In this document: positions 40,568 to 50,837 of the stretch, piece after piece
How positions within the stretch are numbered: the first letter of the stretch is position 1
Layout of the letters: each line of letters begins with the position of its first letter
Source of the DNA: Astrocystis sublimbata
Lineage: Eukaryota > Ascomycota > Sordariomycetes > Xylariales > Xylariaceae
NCBI GenBank assembly: GCA_022453515.1
Contig: JAJNNY010000029.1
Coordinates: 124,001-188,000 of the forward strand
Reading direction: 5' to 3'
DNA length: 64,000 bases
The notes under the pieces: model-generated
The model's input: only the letters and a program-made list of their open reading frames with translations
The model's database searches: none
Told to the model about the DNA's origin: nothing
Program-made: the position numbers and the translations under genes

Positions 40568-41732
40568 GGCCATCGCCCGTTACTCCCCGCATCTGAGGCT
40601 TTTAGCCATAGGGGAGTCTCGCAACACGGTCTGAGCGCGTCCCTTTCGCCACTGTCCAGAATAGTGCAGTGGTATCGATTAGTCAACTGTATATCACTCG
40701 TTTTAGTATCCCCTTTCATGGAACTTCCAGGGCAGGCTATGTATGCATGGCATGAACGCCTCCATTGCCAGTCATCCCATTTTCTGAGTCAGCATGTCGC
40801 GGCTACATATGCACACGCCGACACTTCGGGACTCGCTAGTTCGGGACTACGCATGTTCGACGATCGCCTCGGTCTGCAGGGTCGCCTCGCGAAATCTCTT
40901 CAAGATTGGGCGTGGTGCAGGCTGCCGGAATCTGGTTGCTCTGCTGTCCAGCCTATGAGACTGGGCCTAGGTTTTTCTCTCTGGGGCCAGCAGCGTACAC
41001 GTTCCTGGCTGCGGGCCTCGCTCTACTCCTACTGCTCGTTCGACATGTCCCTGCTCGGTTGACTGCGCATAATCAAGCGTTTGTCAAGCGTCTGCATATA
41101 TCTACTAAGCTGCTGCTTTTGTTCCTATTCCTACCAGGGTTGGTACATTTTCAATGCAGTGCTAACCGGGTGGCACCGGCATTTCTGGAAGGGGATCGGT
41201 ACAAGAGATCGGTATTTTTTCAACTTTGGATTCTCACATGGCGTTTTGTATGGAGTAAGCAAACGGCACGGATGAGGGCCGCGGCATCTCGGAGCTGTGA
41301 AAACTTTAGTTAACGTTGTTGGGAATCTATATCGTGGGGTGACAGAATACTATTTATTTCCCCACCTACGTGATCTTCACATGTGCACGCCAATGAGCTG
41401 TTGATTCCTCTATTATCATTCTACTGGCAAGCCCCCTCTCTCTATGACGAGCAGTCTCCGGTCCGAAGGATACCCAAGCAAGCAACTCAAGGCATGACAC
41501 GTCCCCATTCGTGATGGAGTCAGACCTCAAAATTTGATAGTGGCCGTGGGGGTCGCGGTGTTGCTGGCTTTTGCCGCCCTTGTTGTTTAGGTCACTCTGT
41601 CATTCGAGATTGGGACCCCGTCTCATGCATGCATGATATATGAATTGGTGGTCGAAGAATATCGGTAGCTATGACGGGTAGAAGAGGATGTGGTCATTCG
41701 TTCAGACTACGCTGACATCGTTTTTAGAGTAC

Positions 41733-41748
41733 TACCTACATGTAGGTA
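41733..41748. repeat. 16-bp palindrome TACCTACATGTAGGTA, copy 2
   Basis: Identical to copies 1 and 3, in the 34-46 kb gene desert. Confidence 0.85.
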
Positions 41749-42765
41749 CTCTTGTCACTCTGCTACCTTGTACCGAAGCAACCAGCTCGTTTCTGGAACA
41801 ATCAAGACATTCGCCACCTGTATCCTTACCAGGCCACAGGTCCAAGACACCAATTTGCCCAATTGATCATTCCTTGTTGGGCATAGTTGCCGTGATTGTG
41901 TTTGACTGGGGTAGGCGAGCATATGTGGTTCACCTCGTCTACCTACCTCGCCTGCTTAAGTATGTAAGTAAGTATGTGCGTACATAGCAATTGCTTACGG
42001 AACATCAAGGTAGCCAGGCTCGCCAGTTTTCCTCAAATCAATGACATTATCTGCTGGGCGAAACCCTCATATCACCGATATCCCACACTCACGGTTTCCG
42101 ATGCGTTTTGACCGAGCCTACTTGTCCTCGAGGCACCTTCAGCGCTCAGCACTTATACTACAGTAAAATCACCCTCGGATGGTGCAGCATGACTCAATTG
42201 AGCATAGCGATGTTTCTTTAACCGGGGTGGCCACTCTTATGATGGGCTAGCCTGGCGAGCCTGGCTCACCTGGGGGCCTGGCATCCCGGGTATAATTAGC
42301 CTTTATATGACATGTTGGTTACTTATCTCGAGTCCGGGGTAGCGTACCAAGCAATTGCTTCGAAGCCAACACTGAAGCAAAATGGGAGCTCGTCCAGGCA
42401 GTTTAACACCACATCCGGCAAGCATTTTCACAATGAGAATAGCACGAACTTCTAGACAACCGCATATTGGTGGCAAGACCCATTCTGTCAGGACGACCCT
42501 TGGCGTCGATACTAACAAACAACCTATAGTAATGATTCCAAACTCATCGGAATTCGCTTAACGAGGTCTTGTACATGTCTTCGGATGTCTGAAGGTTGAG
42601 TTATGATGACTGCAGGTAGGCAGACGACTGGTAAACACATATGCAGATCAGCCCTCGGCCATTGAACTGTGGTGGTATCTACGAGGCGGTTGGGGCCCTC
42701 ATTCGGCGATTGACCTGGCGCTGACCTTGATTCAATCGGCACCACACCGCGACGCTGACCAGCAT

Positions 42766-42785
42766 GATGCGATGCGATGCGATGC
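42766..42785. repeat. (GATGC)4 repeat
   Basis: Four perfect head-to-tail copies of GATGC in intergenic DNA. Confidence 0.9.
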
Positions 42786-45700
42786 TGCGCACTACTGCTG
42801 TATTCCCTCGGCGGTAAAGCATTAGGTCATCTTTACACGTTCGGCCGAATAAGACACCTCGTTTTGCATGTAAGATGCCCCAAGACAGTCGGTCATGCAG
42901 ATAAGCACAAGAAGTCATTGCTCTTTGAGAGCAGGCCAGATACGTTTCTTCAGGCCCTTGCATTGAAGCTTGGGAAATAACAATGATCTTCTAGTATGAT
43001 TCTGGCCAGACCTTGGCTTTTGTCAAGCGTATCGACTTCGAGACATACCACTTACTATTCCGATTTTGGCTCTCTCGCAATCCCAGCGCAGGTTGATAGC
43101 GTCGTTTCTGGGACAGAAACGCCCCAGAACCAACCTAGGTACTCAATGCGCAGTCATTTCTACCAAAAAAAGAGACAAACGGTCGCACTACTGGTCTTTC
43201 CTGGTGGAGATCACCATGAAGATAGGTCATTGGTGCAGACGGAATAAGTTTCGTACAAACAAGCCGGCAACTAGATGACACCCCGGCACACGAGTCTTTT
43301 CAATAACAACCGAGCAAGCAGCCTTTCTGGGCACACACTTCTCGCCATGACCATGAGAGACCGTATAAGCCGTTGAGGTCACAGCTGCCCGATGAACAAA
43401 ACGGGCAAGGTCGTTATAACAGCGCAAAGGATGATAGTCAGCAGCTTCAAGCTTAATCTGGTCGACATGATTACGGACGGGCTAGAATCTCACCTTGTAT
43501 ATTCTAGAGTTTCAACCTTCCACCTATTTGGCAAAGGAGTGACGTAAGCTATTTCGCGCCGCGACTTCGCCTTCGGTACTCGATCGGACGCCTAGGGATC
43601 CAGGTGAGGAGCGATCGGTGTGTATCGCTATTTCTAGCATCGTACATATTCGGCCAATAGCTCATGCATCTAAGATACCCAGACCCGAACCTAATACTCT
43701 GCAGTAGGGGATCACATGTTTTGTACCAAATGTGCGAGCATAAAGGAACGAGAACAAGGATTGGCGGACAATGGCCGCACCATCATCTGCCACGGCGCTG
43801 TGTCTAGCTTGCATACCTATTCACACGCCTAGAGCTCCGGATCGGCAAGTCGTTCGTCTTATGGAGATCGGAGGAAGCCATCTTACACCTTTGAGGGTAT
43901 GTAATGGGAATAATCGAGGCCACCTGCACTGTTACCATGTACCTAGTAATATGTGTTCAAGTAAAGATACGAAGTTGTCAGCAATGGGCATTCCCGTCTC
44001 ACCCACCGCTACACCGAGGTGACCCGGGCCGAGACCTTGTGAGCTGACTCCCTCATCTGGATGATTACGGACTGTCTGGACTGACCTACATACTCAGCAC
44101 ACCTAATGCAAGTTCCACCTTCTTACATTGAAGCCATCTTGAAGTATACGGGGCAGGGCGTGGAAAACTCTCGGAAGAGGTACATGACCGTCCGCTTGGC
44201 GGCATATTTTGGCACGATCCAAGCGATACCAGTCGTCAGCATCTTTAAACAAGGGTGTACTCTCACACCCAGGAACGACAGTAGCTCTATACCAGTATCT
44301 GGCGTCTTTTGGTCTTCAGGATCCCACTTACAGTCTGCATACTAGCCCAGTGACTGTCGGCAAATGCCTACGTACAAGCAGGTCGAGTTATCCGGGCACG
44401 TGTGTAACTTCATTTCCCAAGGTAGTTTAATCTGGTCCCAGTAGTGAGGAAAATTTCCGAATGTAGGCAATCCTAATTTCACGGAAGTCACCCCTAGTAA
44501 TCTACACCATCGTGTGGGGAGCCTTTGCTGGACTACTGCTACGCTACTCGGCCGGCCAGGAAGGTGTATATCGCCATTCGCTATGCCAATCGCTGATGGA
44601 CAATGGATCGTATGAACGGCTAGCTCAGCTCCTTTCTAGGTATGGGTGTGGGTGTGGGTGCGATCGATATGAAGCGACGGATATATGATGAGAATGCATG
44701 AGGTTGCCGGAGTAACAACGCCGCGTCATGCCAACGTCCCATGTGGAATCAGCCAGTCTGCTCACCTGACCGAAAGGCTTAAGTGGTACTATATGCGGAC
44801 CGGAGTGGCACCTGTGGACTTGCAGACTACCATCTGCGAAGCTACAGCCACTAGCATAGGTCTGGAGATATCTGATATGCTAGGGGCGGAAAGGCTTTGG
44901 CTATTAGGCAGATCAGAGCTACGGGTGTATACCTGAATGACATGGCCCCTTGAGGTCCACTGCCATGCAATGTAGATGTAAGCCAGACACACTACGCGTC
45001 AAGCAGGGCTGGGCCGTGGATACCTATGCGTAAGAAGGATGTAGGTGAGCGTTTACGGAAGATGGTGTCTCCAGGGTTCCAGCTCACTCGGCCTACGGTA
45101 CATGGGTCGTTGTTGCATATTGATTATGTCCTCAGTATCTCTACATCAAGTGGATATTGAAGGCTTCGGGTACAGGGCACAACAATAGCCATTCACAACA
45201 GAACATGGGGGGATGTGCTTGGGCCAGAGTTTTACGGGCATCTAGTTCATGCCCAAACTTGTGCCAACATCAGCACAACGTGAAAAAAACATCTGAAGCT
45301 CTAAAAGCTCTGATACCCACAGTCAATTTCATATTCGACAGCAACCTAATGTGTTGTGTATGAAGATCGCTGTAGGTAACCTGTTGCTCAAGGTTTTTCA
45401 TCATAAGTAATTGGACCAGTTGCCTAGATCTTCAATGCCGATATCGATATGATTGAGTACGTAAAGACAACCTGAATAGGTCGATTCACCCTACCAAAGA
45501 GCCTGTATACTTGCATTAGATCGTCGGCATGAGCAAGGGTACGCATTGCCTGCATCAGCTTAGTGACTGTATGTGTTCATAGCTCATGATAGTGAACTCC
45601 CGTTCTAGGTCGAATCCCTTGTTACTGCATGATAAGAGGGCTCAGACCCACGACAGCAGCTGCGCCGTTTCCATACAGCATCCAGCCCTCCCGCTTTGGC

Positions 45701-46598
45701 GTCTTGTAGTGACCATCCGTGTTACACCAGGAACAACGCACCCCAGATTGCTTAGCACATCGTAGCGATGCGGGTAGCACTTGAGGAACCACCCAGGTGG
45801 GACAACACGCCGGACTTGAATCACGAGCCGTTGTCCGTCTTGCGGGGTGCCGAAGCATATCGACATCTGAGAACTCCGCTCGCTACGCCGTCTCCAAATG
45901 CCAACCGAGCGAATGAGCTTTTCGCGGGTCCCGGTAGCATCGGAAGCGAAAGAAGGAAAGCTGTAGTTAGCCAATTCTTGCATGCCATATCCTCCGGTCC
46001 AGGTCGAGTAATACCTGTAATTTCCATATTTAACATGCCACAACATCGATCACGAGGTTCTCAAATGGATATCAAAGGGAATCGAGAAGGATCCCACATA
46101 TATACTTACTATGATACCTGGAACTCGTCCATTTTTTTCGGAGCACAAACGAATTGAGAAAGAACAAGAGTACAAAGAAAGAGCCCGTCCTGCTCGGTTC
46201 CGTGAAGGGGTGCAAATCCCGCACCGCTTTTGCGGGACTGGGCCCTACGTATTGCAGACGAATTAAGCGTCAAGTCCACGATAATAGCCAAAGAGCTCAA
46301 AGGTTCAATCATTGTGTGGGCGTATCTGTAGAAGCCGAAATCCACAAAATAGTCACCGGTTTGCAAAGAAGTAAGATAATATGGCGACGTTTAAAACGTA
46401 TATCATTTTCTGCGTAACTCATTCTATCAAGCCCACATGCTACCTTGATCAAACCCCATGCTCTAAGCTACCATTTCCCAACAACGACCGCCCGCGGAGA
46501 AGAGAACACCTGAACCGACAACCTCCAAGTCAGAAGAGGAAGCCCCTGATTAATCACCAACCACCTCTTCCTTTATTAGATGCAATATCATTGCGAAC

Positions 46599-47072
46599 TT
46601 AGATGACAACGGCGGCGAATTCGGTCTTCTGGATGATAGCCTGGATTTGAGGCTTCAGGCCGGAGTCAATCAGCGAGCCGAGGTTGAAGTTGCCAATGCC
46701 ATTGACAAGACCGAGGTTGAGGATGTCAAGGTTGAGAGTGGAGAGGTCGAAGTTGCCGAAAACTCCGAGGCTGCCAAGCTGCGAGAGAAGGGCGAGCTGT
46801 TGCAGCTGGAGCAGAGCGTTGACGTCGATGACGTTGTTGTTGAACAGGTTCTGGAAACCGCCGATTTGGAGGTCGTTGAATGCCGCCAGCTGAGCAAAAG
46901 CCTGGAGGTCGAAGGCGTTGATGGCGTTGAAGTACTGCAAGTCCGTGTTGGCGAAAGCGAACTTGTTGAAGGCGTTCAGGTCAAGGTTGACGCGCTTCTC
47001 GGGGGTGGTGGCAGCAGGGGCAGCGCTGGCAACAGCAGCAAGGGTGCTGACGAAGATGGTAGAGAACTGCAT
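46599..47072 (-). CDS. small secreted Leu/Gln/Asn-rich protein, paralogue 1
   Basis: 157 residues in one coding exon. Residues 1-17 form a signal peptide (MQFSTIFVSTLAAVASA), and a Lys-Arg pair at 26-27 offers a Kex2 site. The mature part is built from short repeats around FN, FD and LNL patterns and contains LLQLQQL (87-93) and FNLGSL (129-134). It has no Cys at all. This fits a secreted or cell-wall-associated low-complexity protein. The leader is spliced: two introns lie upstream of the ATG, at 47327-47268 and 47216-47137. A related gene lies 2.7 kb upstream on the same strand. Function is unknown. I recall similar short proteins in hypocrealean fungi but cannot name the family. Confidence 0.85.
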   Translation of the reverse strand: MQFSTIFVSTLAAVASAAPAATTPEKRVNLDLNAFNKFAFANTDLQYFNAINAFDLQAFAQLAAFNDLQIGGFQNLFNNNVIDVNALLQLQQLALLSQLGSLGVFGNFDLSTLNLDILNLGLVNGIGNFNLGSLIDSGLKPQIQAIIQKTEFAAVVI

Positions 47073-47136
47073 TTTGAAATGGGTGATATAAGGACTGGAT
47101 GTCGATATTAAGTTATTAAGTCAAAAAAGAGCACAG

Positions 47137-47216
47137 CTATGGTTGTTGTTAGCTTCCTGCTGCGCATGGACGATGGCGTATGAAACCGCTCCGTGGTACT
47201 GCTGGGCTGTTCTTAC
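47137..47216 (-). other. 5'-UTR intron 2 of secreted paralogue 1
   Basis: 80 nt. The donor is GTAAGA, a GCTAAC branch site lies near the end, and the acceptor CATAG is followed directly by CTGTGCTC. It lies 65 nt upstream of the ATG. Confidence 0.7.
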
Positions 47217-47267
47217 CTCGAGAGTTCAAGTGATTAAGTGAAAGAGTGAAGTGAACAACGAGCACAG

Positions 47268-47327
47268 CTATTTCTGGTTGTCAGTGATGGTTCGAAGAGG
47301 AGTGTGTGTGGGCGATGGAATGCTTAC
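47268..47327 (-). other. 5'-UTR intron 1 of secreted paralogue 1
   Basis: 60 nt. The donor is GTAAGC, a CACTGAC branch site is present, and the acceptor AATAG is followed directly by the same CTGTGCTC. Confidence 0.7.
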
Positions 47328-47433
47328 CTCTGAAGGAATGAATGGAAAGAGTGAGGTTGGAAGATTGGATGATTGTTTGTGTGATGGTGGTGAGAAACAG
47401 AAAATGAATGGTCCTGAGGGTCAGACGAGCGAA

Positions 47434-47441
47434 CTTATATA
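47434..47441 (-). promoter_or_regulatory. TATA box of secreted paralogue 1
   Basis: TATATAAG on the minus strand, about 107 nt before the first leader intron and followed by a CT-rich leader (TTTCTCACCACCATCACAC). Confidence 0.6.
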
Positions 47442-49774
47442 GAGATGTTACGGTAGGATGATCATATGGCACGAGGCGAGAAACAACGCCCAGCCTCCGG
47501 GAGCCAGCCTTTTCTCGGGATGCCAGCGAAGGAGTCTTCCGATGCGTGTCAAACGCAGACATCATGGAAGTGGGATAAAACAACCCTCGGCAAGGGGACA
47601 TACCCTGGCAGGCGAGTGAAGCCCTCATGGCTAGAAGGGAGCAGGACACTGAGCAAACACATTTCTGGTTTCTCTGGTTGTTCTCGCCATGACCCTGACG
47701 ATAATCGGCAACCGGCACCTAATGCTATGGTAGAACAGCAAAAATGGGATGGTGTTCAGACTGATCTGGACTCTGAACCCCTGGAGTCTCCATCGCTCGA
47801 GCTTACAGACGCGATAGCGTGATAGATCACGCACGGATGGGGACGCAACCGGCTCGGCTCATGAGTGCTGCTGGACTTGAAAACTCCCTTGGCATTGTCT
47901 GAGAGTGGCTCGTACAGTAGGCACTGACATTTTATGATCCCATTGCGGAGGTGCCATGGCGGGGACAACTTTGCTTATTATCCTGCCTGATCACCGTCCA
48001 GGAGCTTTCAACATGGTGCAACGGGTCAGCAAACACCCCCTGATGCTCGCGTGGAGTGGCGAGATTACATACACCTAAAAGCTGTAGCAATAAATCAACA
48101 GACTCTGTCTCGTGGACAGAGGTTCTATGTTGATTATCGGAATACATCATCATGTTTGGCACCTAGGAAGTGCGTGCTTTGGGCTCGTTGACAACATGAC
48201 ATATGCAAGTCTAGACGAGGTGACAGGTCACTACAGATGAACTGGCAGTCCGGGAGAGCTGTCAAATCTTCAAAGGGCTGTTGTGGAGTCAACCGTTCAT
48301 CGGTACCGTGTTTTCTGATCGCGCTCGGCCCGGGGAACACAACAGGGGTTATTGATGATGCAGGGACTTTATCGGCCTGAAGTATGTTACATGTGGCCGA
48401 AAGGGGCCGTAGTGTAGGGTAACGAGCGCACGATCCAGTCTTAATGCCAAGGCTATATATAGCAAGGCCTTCCAATCTTATCGATCACTAGACACGGGAT
48501 TCGCACGGAGAGCAATGTTGTTTTTCGCAATGCTACTTGACATGGTGCAGAGAGATGATTGGTGCGAACAGGGCTTGTCGAAACGTCCTCGCGGCAATTA
48601 AGTTGCACCCTGACCGTGTAGCCCTTGACGGACAAGGGGCTTTTTTCAACGTAAGAGCTTCAATCTTCGGATCATGTCGCAGATGCTAGGATCCGACCAT
48701 GCACAACGGTGGAAGGAAAGGTGCAGACTTGGAATTCTAGCTGAAATTAGCATTCTTCTTACACTTCTGATGACAAGAGCGCGGGATGTGCGAAGGTCCG
48801 GACGGGAACGAGAGCCCTCACCGTATATGCCATCATCCTCATCATCTTATCTTGGTCTGTTCGTCGAACTTGGCATGAGCTGGCGATATCTTGGCCAAAA
48901 ATGGATTGAGCTATGTGTATCATATCAACGTCTCATCACTGAACAGAAGATTACACTAGTAGTTCTGATATGCAGCAATATGTTTCGATATTGCTCAGCA
49001 ATAAACTTGCGATGTGCCCAAACAAACAATGGAAACTGGTTCCTAATATTATACAACTGAACATGTATGATGTAGCCTCGTAGTTCGCCTTACGAGTATT
49101 TACAGCTGATGCCTGATATCTGATCTCTGATCATACCGTAGTAGTTTGTCATGTTCCAGCAGGGTATCAGCATGGGCACCATACGAAAGATGGGATAGGG
49201 CGCACGCTACGACTAAGAGTATTGGAAGTTGGGCATACACGCGGTTAAAGAAGCCTCTCCAATCATCTGATAAATCTACATCCATGCCATAACATCACCA
49301 GCCTTTACTAAGCGCCTGCACGATAGTGATATCCATTCGGTCTTGAGCTTGTCAATATCTCAAACAATGTCAAGTGATTTTGCACCAGAGTGAAGGAATA
49401 TAGCAGTAGCCACGTAGCTAGGTAGAATAGTAAGGGTCAGGTGTCAATTCTATTGATTCCTGGGCTCTCCCATTCAGTGGGAGTCGCCCAGTCCTTATAT
49501 ACACAGATCTCATAGCCCAAACAGCCCTCTACAAGGGAGCCCCTGGGTCATGGTGAAGCTCATGCTACCTTGGCACCTGACAAATAAGGCTTCGTGGAAT
49601 TAGGTTAAGAAGTCAATGTAGAGATAAAGGAATATATTAATGACCATCATGGGCCCACAGTTGGTCACAGTGTCTATATCCATGCTAATACGAGTATAAC
49701 ATATTATTTACCTCGTTCCCCTTGGCCCCCTACTTGCTGGCGTCCTCCTCGCTTGCCTCGCTGCCCCTCTCCTC
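47442..49774. other. intergenic region between the two secreted-protein genes
   Basis: No coding sequence is supported. A 129-codon plus-strand frame at 48674-49060 has no recognisable features. The left part holds the promoter of paralogue 1 and the right part the 3' UTR of paralogue 2. Confidence 0.5.
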
Positions 49775-50507
49775 CTATTCTTCTTGGCCCTGGTTTAGCT
49801 TCTGTCCCTGCCCAGCGTTCGCACACTGTTGCTTGACGACGGCCGTGCGCTTTCGCCCACGGCCTGCTTGCTTGACAGTCGCATCAATGCTCCGTCTAAT
49901 GATATCTGTACAGAGAACTGGGTTAGTATGTTTGGCCTTTCTTTACATGCGGACTATGTGTGACTGCTGAGAACTTACCCAAGTTGAAAGATTTGGATAG
50001 GATCTCTCTCTGGATGAGCTGATCAACGGCAAATGGGTTGATAAGGCCAAGTGCCTGCAGCTGTTGCAGCTGCTGTAGCTGGAGAAGCAGCTGGATCTCG
50101 TTGCCAACGTTGAGACCTCGAAGGCTGCCGAGGTTGAAGTTGCAGATCCCCATGGCCAACATGAGGTCTAGAATGCTCTGTGCCAGGCTGCCACGGACGT
50201 CCTTGGGGTCAATTTCGATGCCTTTAAGGCTATCCCCAAGACCATCGATAAGGTCGCCTAATCTCTCCTTGTTATCATCATCCTTCTTGTCATCGTCGTT
50301 CTTCTTGTCGTCATCCTTGTCTTCGTCCTTTCCTTCATCCTTGTCGTCGTCGGGAACAGCAGTGCCATTGCCGATAACAATTCCTCGGAATCGGGCTCCT
50401 GCGTTCAGAGCCTGACCGATTGCGGTGGCTGCTTCGGCCTCGCCCACTGAGCGTGCCAGTGTGGACAGAGCGAGGGTCGAAAGCACGAGAAGGCCGTTGA
50501 ACTTCAT
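49775..50507 (-). CDS. small secreted Leu/Gln-rich protein with acidic Asp/Lys tract, paralogue 2
   Basis: Two coding exons, 50507-49979 and 49905-49775, in phase, 219 residues. The start gives a signal peptide (MKFNGLLVLSTLALSTLA). A nearly pure Asp/Lys/Glu tract spans about 53-81. FNLGSL (124-129) and LLQLQQL (141-147) match paralogue 1, though here FNLGSL comes before the Leu/Gln block instead of after it. The second exon adds a basic tail with GRGRKRTAVVKQQ. Two leader introns (50739-50686 and 50624-50566) lie before the ATG, as in paralogue 1. The acidic insert and basic tail are unique to this copy. Function is unknown, and a cell-surface or extracellular role is inferred from the signal peptide. 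Confidence 0.8.
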
Positions 50508-50565
50508 GATTGCTAGGTGGAGAATGTGATCTTTGATATATGATATTAAAAAGATAAAATTGCCG

Positions 50566-50624
50566 CTAGAGTTGAGTTAGCACAGACACATCGAAATCAA
50601 ATCCCCCCTATGCAGAAAACTTAC
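50566..50624 (-). other. 5'-UTR intron 2 of secreted paralogue 2
   Basis: 59 nt. Donor GTAAGT, branch TGCTAAC, acceptor CTCTAG. It ends 58 nt before the ATG. Confidence 0.7.
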
Positions 50625-50685
50625 TATCAAACGGGTTGTAATATAAAACAGGCCAGCCGGAAACAAGCGAACGTATAGAGCACAG

Positions 50686-50739
50686 CTGAATTTGGTTAGG
50701 AACACCGATCATAACGTGTAAACCGGGTGTTGAACATAC
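50686..50739 (-). other. 5'-UTR intron 1 of secreted paralogue 2
   Basis: 54 nt. Donor GTATGT, branch CCTAAC, acceptor TTCAG followed directly by CTGTGCTC, the same eight bases that follow both leader acceptors of paralogue 1. Confidence 0.7.
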
Positions 50740-50830
50740 CTCTAGAGGGAAATTTTCAAAGGACGGGATTTGTTATTGCGATGATTCACATTGATTTTTT
50801 CCAGATCTTCCTACAGAGACGAACGGGTTT

Positions 50831-50837
50831 CTTATAA
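50831..50837 (-). promoter_or_regulatory. candidate TATA element of secreted paralogue 2
   Basis: TTATAAG on the minus strand, about 90 nt before the first leader intron, in a position like that of the TATATAAG of paralogue 1. Confidence 0.4.

Larger units (their letters stand above)
34363..46598. other. gene-poor intergenic region
   Basis: Twelve kilobases contain only short open frames on both strands, apart from the possible relic near 37-37.8 kb, the hairpin at 38.4 kb and the micro-ORF at 40.4 kb listed separately. A short TATTT repeat lies at 35220-35237. No transposase, reverse transcriptase or terminal repeats were recognised. Confidence 0.5.

Noticed and set aside
40906..41313. 135-codon hydrophobic plus-strand frame
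   Set aside because: Leu-rich runs but no coherent membrane layout or family. It is likely 3' to the micro-ORF transcript or chance.
46196..46245. GC-rich stretch resembling a tRNA T-arm (GTGCAAATCCCGCACC)
   Set aside because: No matching acceptor stem, anticodon arm or A box could be placed around it.
46647..47111. 154-codon plus-strand open frame
   Set aside because: Antisense to the secreted paralogue 1. Its Val/Glu-rich content is the reverse reading of Leu/Asn codons.
50038..50415. 125-codon plus-strand Ser-rich frame
   Set aside because: Antisense to secreted paralogue 2. The serine runs are the complement of the Asp/Lys tract.
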